DNA of 52,658 nucleotides. Source: Paenibacillus sinensis (lineage in GTDB: Bacteria; Bacillota; Bacilli; Paenibacillales; Paenibacillaceae). Numbering within the stretch: position 1 is the stretch's first letter; each line of letters begins with the position of its first letter. The notes under the pieces were generated by a model, which had not been told where the DNA came from, did not search any database, and saw only the letters and a program-made list of their open reading frames with translations. The stretch is taken from positions 579 to 53,236 of the forward strand of contig NZ_JAHCMB010000020.1 of NCBI RefSeq assembly GCF_019904155.1, read 5' to 3'. The position numbers were made by a program, and so were the translations under genes. This document shows positions 6,754 to 13,929 of the stretch, in pieces.

Positions 6754-7859
6754 GCTCCAGTCCTCCCTATCGCTTCAAGCGCATCGATCTTGGTCACCCG
6801 AAATACGGAGATAAGCGAGCCCACCAGCGACACTCCGATGAACAATCCGCCCGTCATCAGCATCGTCCGGACATCCATGTGAAAAGGCATCCCGCTCGGC
6901 ATCATGCGTGAAGCCGTTCCGGTCAGCAGCAGGCTTACCGCCAGGCTGACCAGGGAGAGGGCAAGCACCTGGGCCACCACGCTCCAGGCCAAATATCCCG
7001 ACCTTGCGCCTGTCGCCTTCAGGATGCCGAACTGGCCCGTCTTCTGAATCGTGATCACATAGAAGAAGACCGACAGCACGAACGCGGAAATGATATAGAG
7101 AAAAACAATCATCATAAGAAGCGAGCCCTGCTCCGCAGAGTAACCCGGCACAGCCGAGATCGCCTGCTTCTTGGTGATCAGCTCGGCTCCATCAACCGCA
7201 CCTGCGAGCTTATCCGACTGTTCTCCGGATGCATTCACCGCAATCGCATTGAAGGTAAGGCCGGAAGATGCTCTGCCGGAAGCTCCTTTCAGCTTCAGCC
7301 AATCGCCTTGATTCATATAGACGACCGGAGCGTGGCTGTAAGAGCGGTCCTTGGTGAATCCGGCTACGGTCCAGCTTAGACCGGACTCGGGGTCCGTTAG
7401 CGTACCACCGAGCGTCACGCCAGATTCCTTCAGCTTGCTGTCGGCAACCACCGAACCGGCGGTGTCATTCGTCAGAGCCTGCCCCTCGGTAATCGGCGGC
7501 GCCAGCAAACCCTGCATATCCACCGCGAAAAAGGTGATGTCGAGCTTGGAATCAGCGCCGGGAATCGTCACGGCTGCGGATTGAACGCCAAGATAATCCG
7601 CGTTCTTCGCGCCAACCGCCGCGCGGGCCGCACCCAGCTGAGCTTCGCTTAGCTGTGAGCTCCTGAAACGGTGGTCCGCATCCTTTTGAACAATGAATCC
7701 TGTGGCTTTCATATTATCGAGCGCTGAAATATTGGCATAGGACAGTCCTTGCGCTAGTCCTGTTACGAACAGAACCAGGAACGAAATCAGCAGCATAATA
7801 ACAGCAATCAAGGTGTATCTTGCCTTAGCGTGTCTGATCTCCCGTAAGGCTAAAAACAT
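6750..7859 (-). CDS. hrtB: Heme efflux ABC transporter permease HrtB (FtsX family)
   Basis: A permease of 369 residues with one N-terminal membrane segment, a large extracytoplasmic domain (about residues 45-235) and three C-terminal segments, the MacB/FtsX arrangement. The N-terminus (LREIRHAKARYTLI, then VLFVTGLAQGLSYANIS and FIVQKDADHRFRSSQLS) closely follows staphylococcal HrtB. HrtB extracts excess heme from the membrane, driven by HrtA. The start at 7859 has AAGGAGG. The 69-base gap to hssS contains a direct repeat matching the HssR site (7903-7922), so hrtBA can be induced separately from read-through of hssRS. Confidence 0.9.
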   Translation of the reverse strand: MFLALREIRHAKARYTLIAVIMLLISFLVLFVTGLAQGLSYANISALDNMKATGFIVQKDADHRFRSSQLSEAQLGAARAAVGAKNADYLGVQSAAVTIPGADSKLDITFFAVDMQGLLAPPITEGQALTNDTAGSVVADSKLKESGVTLGGTLTDPESGLSWTVAGFTKDRSYSHAPVVYMNQGDWLKLKGASGRASSGLTFNAIAVNASGEQSDKLAGAVDGAELITKKQAISAVPGYSAEQGSLLMMIVFLYIISAFVLSVFFYVITIQKTGQFGILKATGARSGYLAWSVVAQVLALSLVSLAVSLLLTGTASRMMPSGMPFHMDVRTMLMTGGLFIGVSLVGSLISVFRVTKIDALEAIGRTGA

Positions 7860-7902
7860 ATCATTCTCCTCCTTAACCGGTATGGGACCAGTGTAAAGCC
7901 GG

Positions 7903-7922
7903 AAAATGAACGGAGTATGAAC
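7903..7922 (-). promoter_or_regulatory. HssR-type direct repeat upstream of hrtB
   Basis: On the minus strand GTTCATACT is followed, after two bases, by GTTCATTTT: an 11-base period. The staphylococcal HssR site is known as a GTTCATATT direct repeat with a two-base gap. It lies 44-63 bases upstream of the hrtB start, where an OmpR-family activator would bind. Confidence 0.82.
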
Positions 7923-7928
7923 AACAGA

Positions 7929-9311
7929 TTACAAATCCGCCAGGGGAAGCTCCACTGTAAAGGTAGTTCCTTTCCCGATCTCGCTCGCCGCTTCGACAGT
8001 GCCTTGATGCGCCTGAACGATTTTGCGGACGATGGCAAGGCCAAGGCCGCTGCCTGAATCTTCGCGGCTGCGGTTCTTGTCAACTTTATAGAACCGGTCA
8101 AAAATTCGCTCCAGCTCCTCAGGCGGAAGACCTTCGCCGGAATTAAAAACGGTGACGCGGCACCGGCCATCATGCACGGCTGCGTTTACCGCGATTTCGC
8201 CGCCCTCCGGAGTATGCTTGACCGCATTGGAGAGCAGATTCATCCACACCTGGTAGAGCAGATTGGCATCGCCCCGGATGTCGATATCCTGAACGGATAA
8301 TCTCAGGGCGAGCTGTTTTTCACTAAGTCTCCATTCCAGCATCTGTGCGATCTGGCGAATTTGCTGCTTCAGGCTGAATCTGGTAAGTTCCAGCGCGCCG
8401 GGATCGTAGTCCAGCGAAGACAGCGTAAGCAACTGCTTGCTAAGCCTGGACATCCTCCGGCTCTCCTCCTCAATAATGGTCAAATACTCGCTGCGCTGAT
8501 CGGCTGGAACTTCCTCCGTCCTGAGCGTATGCGCAAACCCTTGAATGGAGGTCAAAGGCGACTCGATTTCATGGGACACATTGGCGACGAACTCCTGTCT
8601 GGCCCGGTTGGTTCGTTCCAGCTCACGGCTCATAACCATGAAATGCTCCGCTAATACGCCGATCTCATCCGTTCTACGGGTATTCAGCACAATATCGTAT
8701 CTGCCCCGGGAAATTTTGCGCGTCGCTTCCGTCAGCCTCATGATCGGCCATACGATGTGGAGAGCGGTAATCAGCATAAAGGCGAGACTGAACAGCAGCG
8801 TAAGTCCGATAATCATCGCGAAAAAAATGCGCAGCTCACCGAACTGAACCTCAGCGTCGGCTCTCATGAACAGCGCATAGGTTGTATCCCCAAGCTTCAG
8901 CGGAACCCCAATGGAATTGCGCAGCTCATTATCGAAGAAGCCGGTGACGAAGAGCTGTCCCGGGAACTCCGCGATTCCGTGATAAATCTCTCCCTTCAGG
9001 ACGGCTTCGATGCTGCTCTGCGGAAGATCGTTAACCCGGAAGGGTTTGCCGAAGAAACGGTCGCCGCCCTTACCGTCGGTCAGCAGCATTTTGTAACCGA
9101 GAGCAGCGGTACTGGCCAAATAACCATCAATTTCGTCCGCATGGGCTTGTCCGAATTGCTGAATCTGAAGGGCCATTCCTGTCAGCTTGTCATCATTCTC
9201 GGGTTTGACCTCAATCTGGTAATACAGGTTGGACAGCAGAAAAGCGAGCAGACTGCTCACAACTATAGCCGAACAAAAAATCAGCGACGTCCGCGTATAG
9301 AGCGACTTCAT
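7929..9311 (-). CDS. hssS: Heme sensor histidine kinase HssS
   Basis: A membrane kinase of 460 residues: N-terminal membrane segment (about 10-30), extracytoplasmic sensor (about 31-160), second segment (about 165-190), HAMP, then the HisKA box FVANVSHEIESPL with the phosphorylated His, an N box (NLLSNAVKHT), and GSGLGLAIVRKI in the ATP lid. Sensor pieces FFGKPFR, YHGI and LFVTGFFDNELRNSIG match HssS, which detects heme in or at the membrane. Unlike most kinases the His motif is followed by ES rather than LK/IKT. It overlaps hssR by 4 bases, so the two are translationally coupled. It is followed by the HssR site and hrtBA. Confidence 0.92.
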   Translation of the reverse strand: MKSLYTRTSLIFCSAIVVSSLLAFLLSNLYYQIEVKPENDDKLTGMALQIQQFGQAHADEIDGYLASTAALGYKMLLTDGKGGDRFFGKPFRVNDLPQSSIEAVLKGEIYHGIAEFPGQLFVTGFFDNELRNSIGVPLKLGDTTYALFMRADAEVQFGELRIFFAMIIGLTLLFSLAFMLITALHIVWPIMRLTEATRKISRGRYDIVLNTRRTDEIGVLAEHFMVMSRELERTNRARQEFVANVSHEIESPLTSIQGFAHTLRTEEVPADQRSEYLTIIEEESRRMSRLSKQLLTLSSLDYDPGALELTRFSLKQQIRQIAQMLEWRLSEKQLALRLSVQDIDIRGDANLLYQVWMNLLSNAVKHTPEGGEIAVNAAVHDGRCRVTVFNSGEGLPPEELERIFDRFYKVDKNRSREDSGSGLGLAIVRKIVQAHQGTVEAASEIGKGTTFTVELPLADL

Positions 9312-9985
9312 GGCGTCACCAGCTCCAGTTTGTACCCGATTCCCCGGATCGTGCGAATGGCGAACTTGTCCCCGTAATCGGCGAACCGCTGACGCAGCCG
9401 CTTGATATGTACATCCACCGTCCGTTCGTCTCCTTCGTAATCAATTCCCCAAATCCGCTCGATCAGTTCTCCCCTGCTGAACAGGCGGCCGGGAAACGAC
9501 GCCAGCTGCGCAAGCAGCTCAAATTCCTTGACCGGCAGCAGCAGCGTCTCATCGCCGTCCGTTATCTCATAGTTTTTGCGGTCGATCACCAGCGTGTTCA
9601 GGCGGATTTTGTCATCCGGGGCGAAGGAGTACCGGCGGAACAGCGCCGAAATGCGGAACAGCAGCTCGGCAGGCTCGAACGGCTTTGTCAGATAGTCATC
9701 CGTTCCCCGCAGATAGCCCTGCTCTTTGTCGCTCAGCTGCTGTCTGGCAGTGAGGAGGATGATCGGAATATCATACGTTTCCCGGATATGCTGGCATAAA
9801 TCCAGCCCGTCCATTCGGGGCATCATGACATCGACAACCGCCAGATCGATTGGGGTATTCGCCAGTATTTCCTGCGCCTTCACCCCGTCTTCCGCTTCCA
9901 TTACGGCATAGCCTTCCCGTGTAAGAACCTGGCGCAGCAGCGTTCGAATATGGGGATCGTCGTCGGCCACCAATAACTGCTTCAT
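9308..9985 (-). CDS. hssR: Heme response regulator HssR (OmpR family)
   Basis: A 225-residue regulator: receiver domain with the acidic pair DDD near residue 8, phosphoacceptor Asp in VVDVMMPRMDG (about residue 53) and Lys in LTKPFEP, then a winged-helix domain with the GDERTVDVHIKRLRQR recognition helix. These segments follow staphylococcal HssR closely. Phosphorylated HssR activates hrtBA under heme excess; the matching site is at 7903-7922. ATG 9985 has GGAGAG at good spacing. It is the first gene of the colinear hssR-hssS-hrtB-hrtA cluster. Confidence 0.92.
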   Translation of the reverse strand: MKQLLVADDDPHIRTLLRQVLTREGYAVMEAEDGVKAQEILANTPIDLAVVDVMMPRMDGLDLCQHIRETYDIPIILLTARQQLSDKEQGYLRGTDDYLTKPFEPAELLFRISALFRRYSFAPDDKIRLNTLVIDRKNYEITDGDETLLLPVKEFELLAQLASFPGRLFSRGELIERIWGIDYEGDERTVDVHIKRLRQRFADYGDKFAIRTIRGIGYKLELVTP

Positions 9986-10019
9986 GTGTTCACTCTCCAG
10001 ACAGACTTAAGATATATTT

Positions 10020-10048
10020 ATCATATGCGGTTTAAGTGATGTTTTCCA
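10020..10048 (-). promoter_or_regulatory. Probable SigA-type promoter of hssR
   Basis: Minus strand: TGGAAA (10048-10043), 17-base spacer, TATGAT (10025-10020). No full copy of the GTTCAT direct repeat is seen here, so autoregulation by the same site is not evident. Confidence 0.45.
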
Positions 10049-10063
10049 TCTTTGGGTTTCTAG

Positions 10064-10106
10064 CAAAAAAAACCCCGCACAGCCAAAAATCAGCTGAGCG
10101 AGGGTT
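10064..10106 (-). terminator. Intrinsic terminator of the met operon
   Basis: An imperfect stem between about 10071-10084 and 10091-10106 is followed on the minus strand by an eight-T run (10071-10064), just past metQ. Confidence 0.8.
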
Positions 10107-10128
10107 CACTTGTGCAAATAAGATAAGA

Positions 10129-11001
10129 TTAGAATGCCGGAATGATGGAGCCTTGGTACTTGTCTTCGATGAATTTCTTCGCTTCCGCAGAGGTCAGAGC
10201 GGCGGCCAGCTTCTTGATGGCATCTTTGTCCTTGTCCTCCGGACGGGTTACCAGCAGGTTCGCATATGGGGAATCTCCGCTCTCGATGAACAGTGCGTCC
10301 TTCGTCGGCGTAAGGCCGGCTTCAATCGCGTAGTTGGCATTGATCAGCGCCAGATCGACCTCATCCAGCTGGCGCGGCAGATTGGCGGCTTCCAGCTCGA
10401 TAATCTTCAGGTTCTTCTTGTTCTCCACAATATCGGACTTGGTCGAAGCGATGTCGGTCGGGTCCTTCAATGTGATCAAGCCGTTCTTGGCCAGCAGAAT
10501 CAGCGCGCGTCCGCCGTTCGTGGCGTCGTTCGGAATGGCAACCTTGGCGCCGTCCTTCAGCTCGTCGATCGATTTGATCTTCTTGGAGTATGCGCCGAAC
10601 GGTTCAACATGAACCGCTGCGACAGATGTCAGGTTCCAGCCGTTCTTCTGATTCTGGTCATCCAGATAAGGCTTGTGCTGGAAGAAGTTCGCGTCCAGTT
10701 CGCCTTCGGCCAGCTGTACGTTCGGCTGGACATAATCGGAGAATTCCTTGATTTCCAGCTTGATGCCCTCAGCTTCAAGCTGCGGCGCGATTGCCTTCAG
10801 AATCTCGGCATGCGGAACTGGAGAAGCGCCGATAACGAGTGTGACCGGCTCGGCTGTGCTGGGAGCGGACGAAGCTCCGGCGGAAGGCTCCGAAGAAGCG
10901 GCGGAACCGGAAGAGGCATTGTTGCCCTTGTTGTCGCTGCCGCAGGCGGCGAGCATAACAACGAGCGTCAGGCTGAACAGGGTAAGCAGTACTTTTTTCA
11001 T
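10129..11001 (-). CDS. metQ: Methionine ABC transporter substrate-binding lipoprotein MetQ
   Basis: The protein (290 aa) starts MKKVLLTLFSLTLVVMLAAC, a lipoprotein signal with lipobox LAAC; the Cys becomes the lipid-anchored residue 1. A Ser/Ala/Gly-rich linker follows, then a NlpA-family domain (VTLVIGASPVPHAEIL, then DANFFQHKPYL). It captures methionine outside the cell for MetI/MetN. A longer frame reaches 11103 but lacks a signal at its N-terminus; ATG 11001 has an AGGGGG site. It is separated from metI by 134 bases with two strong hairpins, which may favour high MetQ levels over the permease. Specificity (L- or D-Met) is not readable. Confidence 0.95.
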   Translation of the reverse strand: MKKVLLTLFSLTLVVMLAACGSDNKGNNASSGSAASSEPSAGASSAPSTAEPVTLVIGASPVPHAEILKAIAPQLEAEGIKLEIKEFSDYVQPNVQLAEGELDANFFQHKPYLDDQNQKNGWNLTSVAAVHVEPFGAYSKKIKSIDELKDGAKVAIPNDATNGGRALILLAKNGLITLKDPTDIASTKSDIVENKKNLKIIELEAANLPRQLDEVDLALINANYAIEAGLTPTKDALFIESGDSPYANLLVTRPEDKDKDAIKKLAAALTSAEAKKFIEDKYQGSIIPAF

Positions 11002-11039
11002 GATAAATCCCCCTCTAAATTTGTGTGTACGGCGGCATC

Positions 11040-11113
11040 CTGCGGTTTCCCCAAACCGCGGCGCGCCTCTCAGGCGGGAGTCCTTCCCTTGCGGGCAGGA
11101 CATCCCCGCCTCA
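11040..11113 (-). promoter_or_regulatory. Paired hairpins in the metI-metQ intercistronic region
   Basis: On the minus strand AGGCGGG near 11113 pairs with CCCGCCT near 11074, with extra GTCC/GGAC pairs inside, and a second stem CGCGGTTT/AAACCGC spans about 11040-11058. No T-run follows either, so they look like mRNA processing or stability elements rather than terminators. Confidence 0.5.
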
Positions 11114-11135
11114 ATAAGGTATATGGTATAAATCC

Positions 11136-11807
11136 TTATTTACGTATGAAATGCCGGACAAGCCGGTCGCCCGCCATCTGCAGCAGCTGCACCAGAACGA
11201 TTAGCAGAATGATCGAGACGATCATGACTTCCTTCTCATACCGCTGATAGCCGTAGCGGATTGCCAAATCCCCCAGCCCGCCGCCGCCGAACATCCCCGA
11301 CATGGCGGTATAGGAGACCAGCGTGACGACGGTAATCGTCGCTCCGGCCAAGAGGCCTGGACGGGATTCAGGCAGCAGGACACGCATGACGATCTGTCCG
11401 GTCGAGGCCCCCATCCCCTGAGCCGCCTCAATGACGCCGCGATCGACTTCCCGCAGCGATGTCTCGACAAGACGCGCGAAGAACGGCGCGGCTCCGATGA
11501 CAAGCGCCGGAATCATGCCGAGTACGCCAATGGAAGTCCCGACCACCGCCCGGCTGAACGGAATCAGCGCAATGCCGAGAATGATGAACGGCACGGACCG
11601 GAGAATGTTGACGAGAAAGGAAATCACCGAATAAATAACTCGGGTCAGCTTGTTCTCGGATTTGCCCCACAAATACAGCATGATTCCGAGCGGCAAACCG
11701 AGAATTATGGTGAAAATGGTGGAGCTTCCAAGCATTTTCAAGGTATCAGCCGTTCCTGTAAGCATTTCGCTCCAGTCCACGGACGAAAAATCGAGTCCGA
11801 ATATCAT
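11136..11807 (-). CDS. metI: Methionine ABC transporter permease MetI
   Basis: A 223-residue permease with about five membrane segments and the BPD_transp_1 coupling loop EAAQGMGASTGQIVMRVLLPE, which contacts MetN. MetI forms the homodimeric channel of the MetNIQ importer. Its start overlaps the end of metN by 4 bases (ATGA), so the two are coupled. Length fits the family. It is called metP in some Bacillus annotations. Expression is controlled by the upstream SAM-I riboswitch. Confidence 0.95.
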   Translation of the reverse strand: MIFGLDFSSVDWSEMLTGTADTLKMLGSSTIFTIILGLPLGIMLYLWGKSENKLTRVIYSVISFLVNILRSVPFIILGIALIPFSRAVVGTSIGVLGMIPALVIGAAPFFARLVETSLREVDRGVIEAAQGMGASTGQIVMRVLLPESRPGLLAGATITVVTLVSYTAMSGMFGGGGLGDLAIRYGYQRYEKEVMIVSIILLIVLVQLLQMAGDRLVRHFIRK

Positions 11808-12820
11808 GCCAGCACCTCCACATCAAGCCCCTGCGCCGTCAGCTCGGCGATTGCTCTGCCGGTCGCCCCGGCATCTCCTTCAAAGCGCACGATAAGCTGG
11901 CCGTAAGGCACATCCTTGATCGTCGAGATCGTCCCCTGGAGAATCGCGAAGTTGACGCCGACCTGCCCGGCCACCCGGGACAGAGTCGATTCGTAGGTCT
12001 TCTCTCCGAGGAAGGTGATCTTCACCGGAACCGAGGAATTTCCCGCCTGCGCCAACAGCGCCGCCTGCAGCGCGCCGCCCTCCTGCGATTCGCTGCGGAT
12101 GAATTCCTTCGTCACCTCATGCTTCGGCTTCAGGAACACATCGGTGACGAGTCCCTGCTCGACGATTCCGCCGCCGTGAATGACGGCTACCCGGTCGCAG
12201 ATGCTCTGAATCACATGCATTTCATGCGTGATGAGGACGATCGTCAGATTGAAGTGCTTGTTGATGTCCAGCAGCAGCCGGAGAATCGAGTCCGTCGTCT
12301 GCGGGTCCAGCGCCGAGGTCGCCTCGTCGCACAGCAACACATCCGGATCACTGGCCAGCGCCCGCGCGATTCCGACCCGCTGCTTCTGCCCGCCGGACAG
12401 CTGGGCGGGATACTTGTTCCGGTGCTCGGTCAGGCCAACGAGCTGCAGCAGCTCCGCTACCTTCCGGCCGATGGCCTCCTTCGGCGTATGAACAAGGCGG
12501 AGCGGGAACGCTATGTTATCGTACACGGTGGCAGAAGACAGCAGATTGAAATGCTGATAGATCATGCCGATCTTGCGCCGCGACTCCTGCAGCTGGCTTT
12601 TGCCCAGCCGGGTCAGCTCCGTGCCGTCGACCCACACTTCCCCCTCAGTCGGACGCTCCAGCAGATTGATGCAGCGGATCAGCGTGCTTTTACCGGCGCC
12701 GGAATGACCGATCACTCCGAATATCTCGCCTCTCCCGATCTGCAGATCCACCTTCGACAGCGCGACTGCGGCTCCCGGGCCCTTTCCGTATACTTTGGTC
12801 AAACCCTTCAACTCTATCAA
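11804..12820 (-). CDS. metN: Methionine ABC transporter ATP-binding protein MetN
   Basis: The protein (338 aa) has an ABC domain (Walker A GHSGAGKST, signature LSGGQKQR, Walker B VLLCDEATSALD, and LITHEM) followed by a C-terminal NIL domain from about residue 265, which binds methionine and inhibits transport when the cell is replete. I use the TTG start at 12820: GGGGAGG is 7 bases upstream and the next residues (IELKGLTKVYG) match the family N-terminus. It is the first gene of metN-metI-metQ, behind a SAM-I riboswitch and its terminator. Confidence 0.96.
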   Translation of the reverse strand: MIELKGLTKVYGKGPGAAVALSKVDLQIGRGEIFGVIGHSGAGKSTLIRCINLLERPTEGEVWVDGTELTRLGKSQLQESRRKIGMIYQHFNLLSSATVYDNIAFPLRLVHTPKEAIGRKVAELLQLVGLTEHRNKYPAQLSGGQKQRVGIARALASDPDVLLCDEATSALDPQTTDSILRLLLDINKHFNLTIVLITHEMHVIQSICDRVAVIHGGGIVEQGLVTDVFLKPKHEVTKEFIRSESQEGGALQAALLAQAGNSSVPVKITFLGEKTYESTLSRVAGQVGVNFAILQGTISTIKDVPYGQLIVRFEGDAGATGRAIAELTAQGLDVEVLA

Positions 12821-12883
12821 ACGTAAAGCCTCCCCTAGCCCTTCATTCTCTCATTTCCCCTGCATGCTTCCCCTGCACCTATC

Positions 12884-12925
12884 AAAAAAGGCCCCCGCAT
12901 TCTTCGCAGAACACGGGAGGCCTTC
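12884..12925 (-). terminator. Regulated terminator of the SAM-I riboswitch
   Basis: A stem of GGCCTCCCG-type sequence (near 12922-12914) with CGGGGGCC (near 12896-12889), followed on the minus strand by TTTTTT (12889-12884). When SAM binds the aptamer this hairpin stops transcription before metN. Confidence 0.9.
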
Positions 12926-12944
12926 ATCATCTATGCATAACGCC

Positions 12945-13088
12945 CTCTCATCTGCGCAAAGCCGTGAAACCTATCACGACCATGTAGGAATTAGCACCAT
13001 GACATTGCCGATCTCAAAATGAAATTTGAAATACGCCAACCGGTTGCCGGGCTTCATCGGGCCTGTCCCTCCGCCACTCTCGATAAGA
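12945..13088 (-). ncRNA. SAM-I riboswitch (S-box)
   Basis: Minus strand shows the S-box core in order: CTTATC (P1 5' side, 13087-13082), AGAGTGGCGGAGGGA, GGCCCGATGAAGCCCGGCAA, the AACCGGTTGG region, and GATGAGAGG closing P1 (12952 onward). With the downstream terminator this is a transcriptional OFF switch that shuts metNIQ when SAM is plentiful. It confirms methionine as the transported substrate. Confidence 0.97.
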
Positions 13089-13112
13089 TAATTTATGAAA
13101 TTTTCATGCCTT

Positions 13113-13141
13113 AGTATAAAATCTTTTACATGCTTTGTCAA
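13113..13141 (-). promoter_or_regulatory. SigA promoter of the met riboswitch transcript
   Basis: Consensus on the minus strand: TTGACA (13141-13136), 17-base spacer, TATACT (13118-13113). Transcription would begin near 13106, shortly before the aptamer. Confidence 0.88.
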
Positions 13142-13167
13142 AGATTTTTTAAAGTAAATGGTTTGTT

Positions 13168-13890
13168 TTATCTGGATTTTCCCAATCTCCGCCCCAGCAG
13201 TCTCCCGCTGTATCCATAAGCCTGCGCCAGCGACCGGCATACCATCTCCATGCCAAGCCGCAAATCCTCCAGATGCTGGTCCAGATCCTCAAGCCGGATG
13301 CGGTCATGCGCCCCTTGATGCAGCTGCCATAGATCATCCTGAAGCTCCGAGTTCATATAGTGGATTTCGGCGTTCCTCCGCTTGCGCAGCCGCTGCATCG
13401 GCTCCCGGTACTTGTCTTTGATTTCCTCAAGCCTTGCGCACAGATCGCGATGGTCATTATTATTCCGGAACTGCCGAAGAACGGTGAAATAGGAGAAGTG
13501 GGCTTTGAGTCTGGAGGTTTTGAGGTCATACAGCGTATTAAGCACCGTGCCCAGCTTGTCCAGCAAGGAGAAGACGCGGATAAAGCCATTCTTGTAAAAA
13601 TAGACGTATCTCGCATACTCCCCCTGTTCGCTGACGCTCATCTCATCCATATATCCCGCCCGGACCGACCTGCGGAAAAAAGCGGCGGCAAAATGGCTCT
13701 GCTCCAGCTCGTCGAGGGAGGTTATCAGCCCGCGGGTCCAAAGCTCCAGCTCCCGGAATTCATGATCCGGGTCCTTATGGTCATTCATTTCCTTGCGCAG
13801 CAGAGCGGCCAGCCTGGCCATGCTCTCCATCGCTTCCTTCAATGCGCCCGAATTCTCGCGCGGCGGTTCGCCCAGCAGGTTTCGCAGCAA
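13168..13890 (-). CDS. HEPN-domain protein (Cthe_2314-like)
   Basis: The protein (240 aa) is all-helical and charged, with a C-terminal RNAEIH segment that fits the RX4-6H motif of HEPN domains near residue 187. It resembles the Cthe_2314 HEPN family of Firmicutes, of unknown role. Many HEPN proteins are toxins with RNase activity, but no nucleotidyltransferase antitoxin is adjacent, so I do not call a toxin-antitoxin pair. The TTG start at 13890 has GAGGAGGG at good spacing. It follows the UbiD gene by about 40 bases, probably in one transcript. Confidence 0.7.
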   Translation of the reverse strand: MLRNLLGEPPRENSGALKEAMESMARLAALLRKEMNDHKDPDHEFRELELWTRGLITSLDELEQSHFAAAFFRRSVRAGYMDEMSVSEQGEYARYVYFYKNGFIRVFSLLDKLGTVLNTLYDLKTSRLKAHFSYFTVLRQFRNNNDHRDLCARLEEIKDKYREPMQRLRKRRNAEIHYMNSELQDDLWQLHQGAHDRIRLEDLDQHLEDLRLGMEMVCRSLAQAYGYSGRLLGRRLGKSR

Positions 13891-13929
13891 TTCCCGGTCC
13901 CTCCTCTCACTTTAATTGATACAGACGGA

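Noticed and set aside
10036..11247. A plus-strand ORF of 403 codons across metQ
   Set aside because: Antisense to a clear lipoprotein gene under SAM-I control and runs through the met terminator.
13168..13890. HEPN protein as half of a toxin-antitoxin pair
   Set aside because: No MNT-type nucleotidyltransferase or other small antitoxin gene is adjacent, and the length is larger than typical HEPN toxins.
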